Assembly (NCBI GenBank): GCA_024803745.1 | Contig: JANJXV010000010.1 | Location: forward strand, 27,890,525-27,954,524 | Direction of reading: 5' to 3' | From: Megascapheus bottae | Taxonomy: Eukaryota; Chordata; Mammalia; Rodentia; Geomyidae | Length of the DNA stretch: 64,000 bases | Part shown: positions 24,754 to 38,600 of the stretch, piece by piece | Layout of the letters: each line of letters begins with the position of its first letter | How positions within the stretch are numbered: position 1 is the stretch's first letter | Notes under the pieces: model-generated | Seen by the model: the letters and a program-made list of their open reading frames with translations, nothing else | The model's database searches: none | Told to the model about the DNA's origin: nothing | Program-made: the position numbers and the translations under genes

Positions 24754-27700
24754 AAAAAAAGCCCAGGGCCAGATGGATTCACAGCTGAATTCTATAAGGT
24801 CCTCGAAGCAGAACTCACACCAATAATGTTAGATTTTATCTGTGAAACTTTTCAGCATAGACAGGATGCTCTTTGTCATCTGGTGTTTAATTTTATAAAG
24901 TATTTGAATAATACTTCCTCATTAAAGGAAGTTATTCAGACCTCCTTGAAATTTAAACATATCCTTTTGACATAATTTGGGACTTTCTTCCCTAATTGTT
25001 CCTGCAAAATCACTTTCAAAAGTATCAATAAAGAAGCAGTAAATTTGTTTTGAAAATTAAGAATTATTTCCTAAGGAAGAAAATCTGTATGAGACACTGT
25101 AGGCAACTCAAGTGTGAAGTAATAAATAAGAATATATACCCAGTCAAAGACTTTGGCAATTAAAAAAAATTCTTTGCTTTATCTTTTTGCAAGGTCAGAT
25201 TCAATTAGCATGCTCAGTGGACAGAAGAGTCCTGGATTTCCTTTACAACCTCAATTATTTTTCAGGGTTACTTCCATTCTGTAATGAGTCCAGTGTTGCT
25301 TGGCTTGAAACTAAACATACTTTAGTGAGAACTGTAACCATTAATACTTTGCATTTTCAGTTTCATTTAATAGTTGCAAGTTTCATACCACACAAGTTTG
25401 ATAGACATGTATCAAATAATGCTTTAATATATATTTAATATATACTGGGTAGAGTGAGAGTCATTCAAATCACTATTTCAGTCTCCTACCCTACACTTCT
25501 TCTAATCAGCAGTATCATTGTGTACTGCCAATAGTCTGGCATATTTGTGCAAAATAATGGCTACTGACTGCATTATAAGGCTATTATTTGAATATATGTG
25601 TACATACATATATGCATGTGTTTCTGTATGCATGCTTGCACAGGTGTCCATTATTGAGATGAAAAACTCCAAATATAAATTAGTAAATATGTTAATATGC
25701 TATTTCAATATGGTCCCTGCTATACTACCAATCAATTGGAGAGTATTTGTCCAAGCACAGACCCTTGTATTACATATACAGAAATATATTGTGAGCAGGA
25801 TCATGACACCCTATTCTATCATTTTTTCTTTATCATTTATATGCCCACACTATTCCCACATGGCAATGAATTATGTAGCAGAAACTGACTGGAAAAATTT
25901 AATCTCATAAGTGAGTTTGAGTAAATATATATTTCCCAAGCTGCTCAGACAGATAGTCTTATCATTATTAAGCTCCCATCCATGCACTCAGAAGATAGCA
26001 AACCTGGGTATTATCTCTTTGTTTCTATGCTCTACTCATTTTTCCATACAGGCATTCACATTTTAAAATCTGGTTGTGTTCCCAAAGCTAATTTGTGAAT
26101 CAATTGTTTGGAACTTGGAATACATTTTCCCATAGAAACAATATTAAAAATGATGGTTGGGTTCCCAGGACAACTCATAAAATGTCTACTTAGTCTATAA
26201 TAAGCATTAATTCCAGACCCTAACCAAGCTATGTAAAATGGGCTTGATTTGCTAGACCACAGACAGGGATATACTGTTACCAGAATATGGAGATGGCACT
26301 CTATCTTACGTCCTCCCTCACCCCCATGTAGATAGAGGTCAGACCATATTTGCTTTTCAATATTTGAAACTCAGGGTGAAAAAAAAGTAGGCAATTCCAT
26401 TGTGCATGACTCTGATTCCACTAAGTCTGTTTAGGCTTCAGTTGGCAGAAGGTTTTTAGAATGAAGGAGAAATAGAAACAGTATTGACTGTGACAAAATA
26501 TCCCAATAACAGAAGGGGAGAAGGAATTCTTTTTCCTATGCTTTTAAATATATGGGCATCAACATGATGGAGAGATGAAAAGATCATTGCAGTTCACCTC
26601 TGGCCACTAGGAGGTCAAGAAAGGAAATGCCTTCACCATCAGGCTCTCACTTTTCCCACTATATTCTCTCTGGACCTCCAATGTTTTGGGACCACGTAGT
26701 CCAAATTTAAGGTGGATCTTTTCCATTTTACTTAGTCCTCCCAGGAACTTCCTCATAGATACACCTAAAGAAGTGACCTATTTATCACTTGGGTGTTTGC
26801 ATAATGCCATCAGTAGAGGGTGCATAAGAAGTGGCCACAAATAAATACCAAGCAAAAAAAATATAGAAGTAAATTGAGTGGGGAAATATGTGTTTACATT
26901 ACAGATGTGATTTCACCTAAGTAGTAACGTGCTCCCCAATGTTAGTGGCTCTATACCATCCGGATAGAACCAGGAAATCACTGAGATTATTATTTCTGGG
27001 GTGACACATTTTAATGCAAGTACATCGATTTGTAAGTACCAAACCTACGAATAATAACAATCAGCTCAGTTTTAGTTTTATTCTAAATGTAGCATATATG
27101 AGTGGCAGCATTACATATACGTGCATTCTAGGTGATGTGGTAAAACAATCACAAAAACTTGAGCAACTTAAAATGAGAAAGTCTTCAAGGCTAATGCTTT
27201 ACCACTGGAGCCACAGCACCACTTTCGGTGTTCTGATTAATTGGAGATTAGAATCTCATGGACTTTCGTGCCAGGGCTGGTTTTGAACCTTGAACCTTAG
27301 ATCTCAGCCTCCTGAGTAGCTAGGATTATAGACATCAGCCACCTGCACCTGGCTTATTTTTATTTCATTGTACGCAGTGTTTTTTTTCATCACTGCTATT
27401 GCACAAGCATACCATTCAACCGCCAAGACCACAAGAATTTCCGTTTTCCATGTCTGAAGAAAGGAATACTTGGGAGTTTTCCATTCAGGAAGTTCAAAAG
27501 TACGGCCCTTTATTGGCTCATATTTTGGCTGTGTAGTGATAGGGAGGCAGATAGATTTATTAAACAATGGGATATACTATGGATCTGGAAGCAAGGTTAA
27601 GAATTGACATAAGAAGAAAGCCAGAAACATTTAAGAATATTTTGAAGACTGACACATAATAGTGCTTTTTTGAAAGATTCTTATTAATGCTCATTTTTTC

Positions 27701-30700
27701 ATCATATTTCAAATGTCATGTTTAGCATGACTATTTTTCTTTTAAAACAAAGTTATATCACAAACACTGAAAATCATATAGATATTTCCATATCCAATTT
27801 GAAAGATCATGGGTTGATCAGATTCTGCAGGAAGTATGCAAGGATCAGAAAGGCCTACATAATAGCATTTTGTTTGTGATATGTTTGTACATATATTTAT
27901 AAATATATAACATAGGTAGTATATGAGTATAATTACAAGCTACATAAAATATGTGATATAGTATATATAAGAAAAGCATATTCACATACTGAATGGAAGC
28001 AAAGAATGAGATTTTTTTCTAACAGTTTTTCATTGAAATATACTTAAGCTAAAAGATTTTCACTGAAGCTTTCTACTCTTACAGATATGATGGAGAGAAT
28101 CGATTTTATGCTCTTGCTTTTGTCCTTGAGTAGCACAGGAGGCCATCTTTCATGTATCAGATCTTCTTCAGGCAACCCCAATCCGTTTTGTTCATTCTAC
28201 TAAATCAAGTATGAAATGTGGAGTGAGTAACCTGAAATTTATTATAGTCACCAAGTTCAAAAGCTCCTGTCTCTTTAATTCCTACGCTGTAAAGTGGGAA
28301 GTAAAATTCATCACCTCTTGTTTACCACTTAGCAATCATCTACTTCATATATATATTTATATATACATATACAGATGCATATATTTATGTTAAGTATAAA
28401 ATAGCTTCTGGAAGGAAAATACTCACAAAGATCTTTGTTTTATTTTTATCTAATATTTAAAAATGTATGTGTTCATTTTTTCTTAACCTAGGTTAATTGT
28501 AGTATTTAAATGGAAGAATATTATTCTTCATCAAAGCAAAATATATGATTAAAATTTAAAGATCATATGAAAAATGACTGTATTAGCTGATAGTTAAAAT
28601 CTCAAACACTTGCTATTAAAGAGCAAATCTCTTATTAATTAAAATCCATATAGTAGTGATTTTTACTTTTTCTGTTTATGTACAATATTTCAAACCATTG
28701 AAATATTTTTACAAAGAAAATGAATTTGTACTTCAAATACATTATAATTTAAAATTACTCTGATCCTGACAAGTGGATCTTCTTCCTAAGATGAATTGTT
28801 CGTTTCCTTAATGATATATGTGTTGTCTTAAGAGAACAAGTATTCTTTCCTTCATTTTTTAATCTGGGAGGTGTCACAAAGTTATTTGTTTTCATAGTTT
28901 CACTGAAATTTGAACTCAGGACCTTATAAAGACTAAGAAAGTGCTGTAACACTTGAGCCACCAGCTAGGTTATTTTTACCAATAAGGTCTTTGGCCCATG
29001 TCAGATTCTTCTTCTTACAAATCCCACATAGCTAATAAAACAGTCACGTATATAGTTGGAAATAACAAGCCTCATTGTTGTTTGAGAAGGTCTTGCTAAT
29101 TTTTGCCCCTGTTGTTATCATAGTGTTCACCTGTGAGTAGCTGGAGTGACAGATACCTGTGACACTGTGCCTGACCTGTCAGTTTTCAGCTTTTATCAGC
29201 TTGATTCAGCCTGTTTTTGCTTTTTTAACTGAGAAAAATCTAAGTACTGAACTGCACAAATACAATATCTACTACTGTCTTAAGCCTTGAAATATAGCCA
29301 CAGAGAGACATATTAAAATATAAAAAACAACTCTGTACTTACAGTACATTTGATATGGCAATTCAGGTAACAAACATTTGAATGAGCCAAATATATATTA
29401 CACCAGACATGTGTTGTTGAAAATAAAACTATAAAGAGTCCCCTCAAGACTGTGCTTACATATATTTGACTGTAAATTATATTTGAGTATATCATATTTA
29501 AATATTGTTATATTTTATTAATTGGAAGGAAGACAGCAGTGGTCAAGAGAGAAAGAATGATTGGGCATTAAGGGAAAGACTGTCCCCCTACCAACATGGT
29601 GTGAAAAATATCCTATCCATCTAGAGCTCAGCACTGTTTGCTGGACATTTAGCAATAAAACTAATCAGAAAGTCCCTGGAGGCTACTTTTGTTGACCTAA
29701 CCTAGCATCTTCAGGATTTTTCTCATGAGAAGTGAGGAAGCTAAATATTTTAAGTCTTTCTCAAGTGTATTTATCTTCTTGCCTGCCTTGGGTTGATGCA
29801 TCAGGCTAAAGGTTTGCCATGCTGAGCTCTAGCCAGTCATTTTTTAAATGTTACAACATAAAAATAAAAGTGTGAGGTTTTCTTTTTTCCCAAAATAATA
29901 TTTTAAATGGATGGAATTCTTGATATCAAGAAGGTTGAAAAAAGTTGGCACTGATTAAGACACACTGTATACAGAAACTTCTTCATGGAATGGCAATTCC
30001 TTTGTAAAACTACTTAATGATAATAAAATATTCAAAAAAAGGAAAAGGCAATTTAGATTGGGGAGTGAATAAGAGGATTATTTATAGTGGATTGAAATAA
30101 CATACATTAACATGCCAATTCCCCATGCTTGCTCATGTATTTGAAATTTATTCTATTCCAAATTGTGCTGGCTAGGGGGCCAGGAGTTTGGCTTAGCAGT
30201 AGAGTGCTTGCCTAGCACACATAAAGAACCGGATTTGACTACTTGGTACCATATACATAGAAAAAAGCTGGAAGTGGTGCTGTGGCACAAGTGGTAGAGT
30301 TCTAGCCTTGAGACAGTCCAAGGACAGAGCTCAGGCCCTGAGTTCAATCCCCAGGACTGGAAAAAGTAAATTAAAAAAACAAAAAAAATGTACTAGCTAT
30401 AGAAAAAACCACTACACATTTAAAATATATATAAAATATATATTTAAAATATATATAATAATAAAAGATTTAGGAAAATAAAGGATAATCATGTTGAGTG
30501 AGACAAGTCAAGACCAAAGGAACAAAAGGCACATGGTATCCATAATATGTGGCTATTAGATCCAAACAGTACAAGAGAGAGGACTCAATATTTGCTTACC
30601 CAATGCTATGGACATGGTATTGGAAATATAAACATAACCACATAGACATAAAAACCTATGACTCTATAGACATAATGTTTCATTTCATAAATTAATATGT

Positions 30701-32322
30701 ATCTATGATATACAAACCTTTAGCCTAATTTTGATTATGTTCTATAAACTAAGTGCCAGTGATTGTATATAGAGATTTCCTTCTTGAACACTTGTTTGTT
30801 AAACATGTCATTTGAAATATGATGTAAAAATCAATGTTAATAAATTCTTTAATAAAAAGGATATTATTTGGATGACCACATGCTATTTATAATTTGACTA
30901 AAATTTTTATAATTACAATTAGTACTTCTTCATGAAATGTGATACACGCAATAAAAAACACAAATGCATAAACATGTATGTGCATACACAGAAAATCACA
31001 TGTACAAAGAAATGATGAAATAAGGAAACTAAACCCTTTGCTATCCTTTTTTATCTGTTTTACTTTCTTTTTCCTGTTGCTTTAAAAAATACATGTGTGT
31101 TATTATTTTCATATTTTATAGACAAAGAAACTGAAAATTAAGTGATTTATTCTAGGACATGGGCTAGGCAAGCAAGCAAGCATAAAGTTATAAACTTAAG
31201 GCAGGTGCTTTCTGGTCTATACTAGATCTTCTGAATCAGGTCTTCAGGTTGGTTTTCCACAGTCTTGTGAATAGTAGGACCCCTGAACTTCTGATCCATG
31301 CTTCAATCATCAGTGTGACAAAGATGCTCTATTGATGCCATACTGTAATCTTGAGGTACTTCTAATAGGTAAATTGTACTAACTTATGTATTATTATGTA
31401 TTATGTATTAACACATGCACACAAACTTTAGTTCTCAGCATTGCAAGTTGCTGCATACAATAGAATTCCAAAATATACACAAAAAACTTTTAATTATTTT
31501 TTGTATTTTGTTGTCATGATAAAATATAGAGGGGTTACAATTTTAACAAAATTAAATGGGTTACATCATGAGAAAAGTTGAATATGCTTGACATGAGAGG
31601 AGCAATAAGATTTTGCTTTATTTTCTCTTCACACATATCAAATTCTATATAGCATAAAGTGTAATGTAAAAATAATTTTCATAGTTTTGTTTTCTGTGCC
31701 CATTGTTATTCAAATGAAGCAGTCATGAAGTTGGATGACTGGAATAACATATAATTTCAGCCACAGCTGATAATGGTGTCCTTATGTAATAAGGAAAACA
31801 CTGACTTCTCATTGATATAGAAGAGCTGTATATACGTAAATGTTCATATCTTGAAAAAACAATTTTGTAATTATCTAAGCAGACCAAATTCTTGTTGATA
31901 TCAAGTTCATGGATTATTATCTATGCCAAAATATTTTAAGCTAGAATTTAAATTTTTCTTATTATTTGAAGTATTTGTCCTTAATGTTGGGTTATAGAAA
32001 CACATAGTTTAGCCAAAGCATGCATACTGCTATTTAAGAGTTAGGTAGCTTTTGCATGGCAAATGATTGCACAAATTGAGGCCAATTATTAATTTAGGTG
32101 TTGAGCTACTCCTACTTTTACTCAGATATCAAATACTGAGCTCTGTAGGTCATAAATTTATTATAGTAGAGTTTAGCTGAATCACTATAAAATATTAAGC
32201 AATTTTGATAGCAGATATATGGCCTTCTAAATCTGTCTATAACGAGTTTTATCATGTTTAATCTCTCTAGTCATCAGTTCCCATATAAATAAAAGAAAAA
32301 AATCACAAAAATGATCTTCCGG

Positions 32323-32363
<41 letters not shown>

Positions 32364-32548
32364 TGTGCACGCGCCTATTGCATTTTATCTTGGACAAAGA
32401 ATCTTGTAGTAAATTCAATAATAGCTTATAAAATTGCAATTTAACAACTGATAATATATTTGTAATTCAGATTTATATTTGGAGTTAGAGATAAAAGAGA
32501 AAGCTAACTCACATATCTGAGTCACATGAGCCACATGTAGAAACACAT

Positions 32549-32604
<56 letters not shown>

Positions 32605-35600
32605 TAGTAAATCCATGCATATCTTTGCCCAGTGAGCAGAGAGGGCCCAGAAACAACAAGACACCAAGAAGCAAAAATCTCATCAAGGCTTTCATTTCTA
32701 ATCCAGTTCTCCATTCAAAACAACCAAAGTACCATGGAGACAAGATTGCTTCTGTCATTTAGTGGGGTTAATGGGAAATGAACTAGGCGAATGTAATCTG
32801 GCCAGAAAATTTAAAAAAAGATACTTGAAACAAACAAGTATAAAGTAAAACCCTCAATTATAGGTATATACCCCCAAAGATTTTGAAAACACATGGCCCA
32901 AACTAGAACAACTTGAGGAAGAAAATAAGTATTGAATTGGCTGGATTTGTAACTTAAAGAATAAAGAAACATTCTTGAATGAAAGCTAATATTAAGAAAT
33001 AAAATTATTGAATATGTCATTGGACTAATGAGAAGATACACCTCTGAGGCTGAAGAATTATTTGTCTATCCTTTGCCTCTAGGCTGTGCATGTGATGTGC
33101 TTTTCTTTTTTTTCTTTTTTTTATGGTAATTAGTAAAAGGGTTACATGATATTTGCCAGATAAAAGGTGCATTAATTCACATACATTGATACCCTTTCAA
33201 ATGTCTTGGTACCCGTTTCCCTCCCCCCCCACACCCCCCACCCGTCTTGGTTTTCCCCCCTTCCCTATCAAATTTCAAATATCCAAATACAAATAAGTTC
33301 AATATATCAGATAACAAAGTGAGATACTATACCAATATGAGATAACCAAGGGACAGCAAAGGAGATGAGAGACAACATAGTACATTAAGGACAACAATCA
33401 TTCATTATATGGCTTTTGTTTCACTATCCTGGAGGTCCTTTCAATTAGCTTCACATTATATGTCCTTATGTATCAAGATTTTGCTCTATTGCAAATCTGT
33501 GCTAGTAGAGCCCAAGGTTTCTACTGATTATGACAAATGAGGGAAACCATTGAGCCTAAGTTCCTTTGAGTCTGGCTTACTTCACTTACTATGATTTTTT
33601 CTAAGTCTTTCCATTTCCTAACAAATGGGGCGATGTCATTCTTTCTGACAGCAGCATAGAATTCCATTGTGTACAAATACCACAACTTGTTGATCCACTC
33701 ATCAACTGAGGGACATCTAGGTTGGTTCCATATCTTTGCTATGGTGAATAGTGCTGCAATGAACATTGTTGTGCTAGTGGGTTTAGTATGTCCTTGTTTC
33801 TGGGTGGTTGGGTAAATGCCAAGTAATGGAATTGCTGGGTCATAGGGGAGTTCTATGTTTAGCCTTTTGAGGCATTGCCACACTGCTTTCCATAGTGGTT
33901 GAACGAGTTTGCACTCCCACCAACAGTGTAGTAGTGATCCCTCCTGGCCACATCCCCTCCAGCATCTGTTGTCATTCGTTTTCCTGATCTTGGCCATTCT
34001 AGCTGGAGTGAGGTGGAATCTTAGAGTTGTTTTGATTTGCATTTCTTTTATGACCAGAGATGTTGAGCATTTCTTCATGTGTCTATAGGCCATTTTTGTT
34101 TCTTCTTCAGAGAAGAATCTCTTTAAGTCTTTGGCCTATTTTTTAATGGGATGGTTGTTACTTTGGAGGTTAGTTTTGGAGTGATTCAATTTTTTGAGTT
34201 GTTGATATATTTTAGATATGAGGCCTTTGTCCGTTGTTTGGATGGTGAAGATCTTATCCCACTCTGTAGGCTTCATGATTAGTTTACTAGCTATGTCCTT
34301 TGCCATACAAAAGCTCTGCAGTTTAATGCAGTCCCACTTATCCAGCCTTTCTCTGATTTGTTGTGATTCTTGGTCCTTATTAAGAAAGTTTCGACCTGTG
34401 CCAAGGAGGCCTAGTGTATCTTCTATACCTTCCTGTGGAGTTTTCAGTGTGTCAGCTTTTACCTCCAGGTCTTTGATCCATTTGGAGTTCATTCTAGTGC
34501 AAGGTGACAAAGAAGGATCCAGCTTTAGTTTTCTGCAGGTGCTTAACCAGTTCTGCCAGCACAGCTTGTTGAAGAGGCTGTCTTTCTTCCATTCTATTTT
34601 TTTTGGCTCCCTTGTCAAAGATTAGGTGGCCATAGGTCTGTGGTTTAATATCTGGGTCCTCAGTTCTATTCCATTGGTCTTCAGGCCTGTTCTTGTGCCA
34701 GTACCAAGCTGTTTTGAGAATTATAGCTCTGTAATAGAGTCTAAAGTTTGGAATTGAAATTCCTTCAGCGCTGTTCTTTCTGCTAAGAAGTGTTTTTGCT
34801 ATACGGGGTCTTTTATTATTCCATATGAAATTTTGGATTGCCTCTTCTATTTTTTTAAAGAATGACATTGGGATGTTGATGGGTATTGCATTGAATTTGT
34901 AGATAGCTCTTGGCAAGATTGTCATTTTCACAATGTTGATTCTTCCAATCCAGGAGCATGGGAGGTTTTTCCATTTCCTTAGTTCTGCTTTAATTTCCTT
35001 TTTTAGGGTTTTAAAGTTTTCATCAAAAAGGTCCTTTACATTCTTAGTTAAGCTAATTCCTAGGTACTTTATTTTCTTTGAGGCTATTGTGAAAGGAGTT
35101 TCTTTCCTGATTATTGCCTCATTCCTCTCACTGTTGGCATAAAGGAAGGCAGTTGATTTTTGAGGGTTGATTTTATAGCCTGCTCCTCTTCCAAAGCTTT
35201 GAATCAGCTCAAGGAGCTTGGGAGTAGAGTCTATAGGATTCTTTAAATACAGAATCATGTCATCTGCAAAGAGGGATAGTTTTATTTCCTCTTTCCCTAC
35301 TTGGATCCTCTTTATGCTTGCTTCTTGCCTTATTGCACTGGCTAGGAATTCTAGTACTATGTTAAAGAGTAGTGGAGAGAGTGGGCATCCTTGTCTCGTT
35401 CCTGATTTTAGAGGGAATGGCTTTAGATTTTCACCATTAAGTGTAATACTAGCAGTAGGTTTCTCATACACAGCCTTTATTACCTTGAGGAATGTTCCAT
35501 GGATTCCTAGTTTCTCCAGAGCTTTTAACATAAAGGGGTGTTGGATCTTGTCAATTGCCTTTTCCGCGTCTATTGAGACAATCATGTGATTTTTGTCCTT

Positions 35601-38600
35601 GCTCCTGTTGATGTGTTGAATTATATTAATAGATTTGCGTATGTTGAACCAGCTTTGCCTCCCTGTGATGAATCCAGTTTGATCATAGTGTATAATTTTT
35701 TGATGAGTTGTTGTAGACGGTTGGCCAGTATTTTGTTGACAAGTTTTGCATCGATGTTCATCAAAGATATAGGTCTATAGTTCTCTTTCTTTGATGAATC
35801 TCTGTCTGGTTTGGGGATGAGGGTTATACTGGCTTCATAGAATGAGTTTGGTAAGGAATCTTCATTTTCAATTTCGTTGAAGAGCTTGAGGAGTATTTGT
35901 GTGAGCTGTGCTTTGAAGACCTTATAGAATTCAGCTGTGAATCCATCTGGCCCTGGGCTATTCTTAGGTGGAAGTTTTCTAATTGTCATTTCTATTTCAG
36001 AGCTTGAAATAGGCCTGTTGAGTTGGGTTAGTTCTTCTTGGTTCAGTGTGGGTATGTTAATATTGGCTAGGAATTTATCCATTTCATCTAGATTCTCAAA
36101 TTTTTGGCATAAAGGTTTGAGAAGTATTCCCTCATGATATTCTGGATCTTGGTAATTTCTGTCGTGATATTACCATTTTCATCTGCGATTTTGTTTATTT
36201 CGATATGATCTCTTCTTTTTTTGGTAAGATTTGCTAAGGGCTTGTCAATTTTGTTAATTCTTTCAAAGAACCAACTCCTTGTTTTGTTGATTCTTTCTAT
36301 AGTTTTTTTGGATTCCAAATCATTTAATTCTGCTTTGATTTTAATTATTTGCTTTCTTCTACTGGGATTAGGGTTGGTTTGTTGCTCTTTTTCCAGGAGC
36401 TTCAGGTGAGACATTAACTTGTTGGTTTGCAATTTTTCCAACTTGTTGTTGTAGGCACTCAGCGCTATAAATTTTCCTCTGAGTACTGTCTTTGCTGTGT
36501 TCCAAAGGAGTTGGTAGTTTGTGTGCTCCTTACTGTTAAATTTCATAAACTGTTGGATTTCTGTTCTGATCTCTTCGATGACCCATTGGTGATTCAACAA
36601 TGTGTTATTCAGTCTCCATGAGTTACAGGGTTTTCGTTGGTGGAGAAGTGTGTTCAGTTCCAGTTTGATGCCTTTGTGGTCTGAGAGTGTGCATGGAATA
36701 ATTTCTGTGTTTCTGAATCTGTCCAGGTTTGTTTTATGGCCTAACATGTGATCTATTTTGGAAAATGTTCCATGTGCTGCTGAGAAAAATGTATATTGTG
36801 TCATTGCTGGGTGGAATATTCTGCAGATGTCTGTTAGATCTAGTTGGTCTATATAGTTGTTCAGTTCTAAGGTTTCTCTGTTGAGTTTTTGCCTTGTTGA
36901 TCTGTCCATAGGTGAAAGTGGTGTGTTAAAGTCACCGACAATCACTGTATTTCGATCTATGTATGGTTTCAGTGTAAGTAAAGTTTGTTTGATGAAGTTT
37001 GGAGCTCCGGGATTGGGTGTGTAAATATTTAGGATCGTTATGTCTTCCTGGAGGAAAGATCCCTTTAGTAGTATGTAGTAACTTTCTTTGTCTTTTCTTA
37101 CTAATTTTAGTTTGAAGTCTATTTTATCTGATATGAGGATGGCAACTCCAGCCTGTTTATGGGGGCCGTTAGCTTGATAGAGTTTATTCCAACCTCTCAC
37201 TTTCAAAAGATGCTTGTCTTTTTGGGTAAGATGTGTCTCTTGAAGACAGCAGAACGATGGCTCTTGCTTTTTGATCCAACTAGACAGCCTATGCCGTTTA
37301 ATTGGAGAGTTGAGTCCATTGATATTGAGAGTTAGGATTGAGAGATATTTATTAGGTCCTACCATTTTTAAAAGCTTTTATTTGGGCCTGTGTCTTGACA
37401 GTTCTTGTAGTCCTTAGGTGGTATGATGTTTAGGTGCCATTTCTTTCCCTATATTGCGTTTATTTTGGTTTTCTATGTATAGAACATCTTTCAGAATTCT
37501 CTGTAGTGTTGGTTTTGTTGCGACATATTGTTTCAGCTTTTCCCTGGAATGGAATGTTTTTATTGTTCCCTTAGTTATGAATGAGAGCTTAGCTGGCTAC
37601 AGGATTCTTGGTTGGTAGTTATTTGACTTAAGGGCATGACATATATGCTTCCAGTCACTTCTTGCTTGCATGGTCTCTGCTGAGTAATCTGGGGTTATTC
37701 TGATTGGTTTTCCTTTATAGGTTACTGAACCCTTTTCCCTGGCTGCCTTTAGGATCTTTTTTTTGGTTTCTACTGATCCAGTTCGGATTACGATGTGGCG
37801 GTGAGATGTTCTTTTCTGGTCAGGTCTGTTTGGGGTTCTAAAAGCTTCTTGTATCTGGATGGGTCTGCCCTTCTGGATATTTGGGAAATTCTCTGAGATG
37901 ATTCCTTGAAGTATATTTCAATACCATTGACCTCTTTCTCCAGACCCTCCTCAATAACAATTAGACTTAAATTAGGCTTCCTAATTGTATCTTGGACCTC
38001 CTGAAGCGCTCTCTCATTTTTCCTAGATTTGGATTGACTCATTTTCTGTTTTTTCTCTATAATAACTAAATTATCTTCAGCCCCGGAAATTCTCTCCTCT
38101 GCATTGTCTAACCTGCTATCAAAGCTATCTACTTCATTTTTCATCTCCCTTGCTACTAATTGCTCATTTTTGATGCCTTGCATCTCTTCTTTTAGATCAT
38201 GTATGGATTTCTTTAGCTCCTTGATTTCCATTTGAGTGGTTAGCTCAGTAGCTTTATTTTCTTTGAACATTTGCTGGAGTTCGGTCACCTTTTTATTTGT
38301 GGATTCTATGAATTCATCCATCTTTCTTTGAACAGCCTTTATTATGGCCTCCTTTATGGCTTCTTCTTTTTTACTTATCACCTTGTTTATGGTTTCCTCT
38401 TGTTCAGCTATGGCTTCCTCCCTTATCTCTTTCTTTATATTTTCACATTTTTCATTAATGATGTTTATCAATTGCATTTGTACAGTACTTGGAAGACTCT
38501 CCTCTAGGTTTGCCAGTGACTGTTCCATTGGCTGTTTACCTTGGGTGGGGGAGGTGGGAGGTGTTGTTTCTTGATTTGACATTTTTCTTGAGTTTCTTGT

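Larger units (their letters stand above)
22678..24828 (+). mobile_element. inverted 5' part of the same L1 (ORF1 end to ORF2 start)
   Basis: Sense sequence begins inside the ORF1 C-terminal region (ATACGAGAAGCTTTTAGAAC...), passes the inter-ORF spacer, the ORF2 start at 23153, the endonuclease region (SDHKGIKLEL near 23840) and stops at about 24828 after [18 protein letters not shown]. That point is only about 15 bases short, in L1 coordinates, of where the antisense part begins at 22677. A SINE interrupts it at 24564-24753. Frameshifts break both ORFs. Confidence 0.85.
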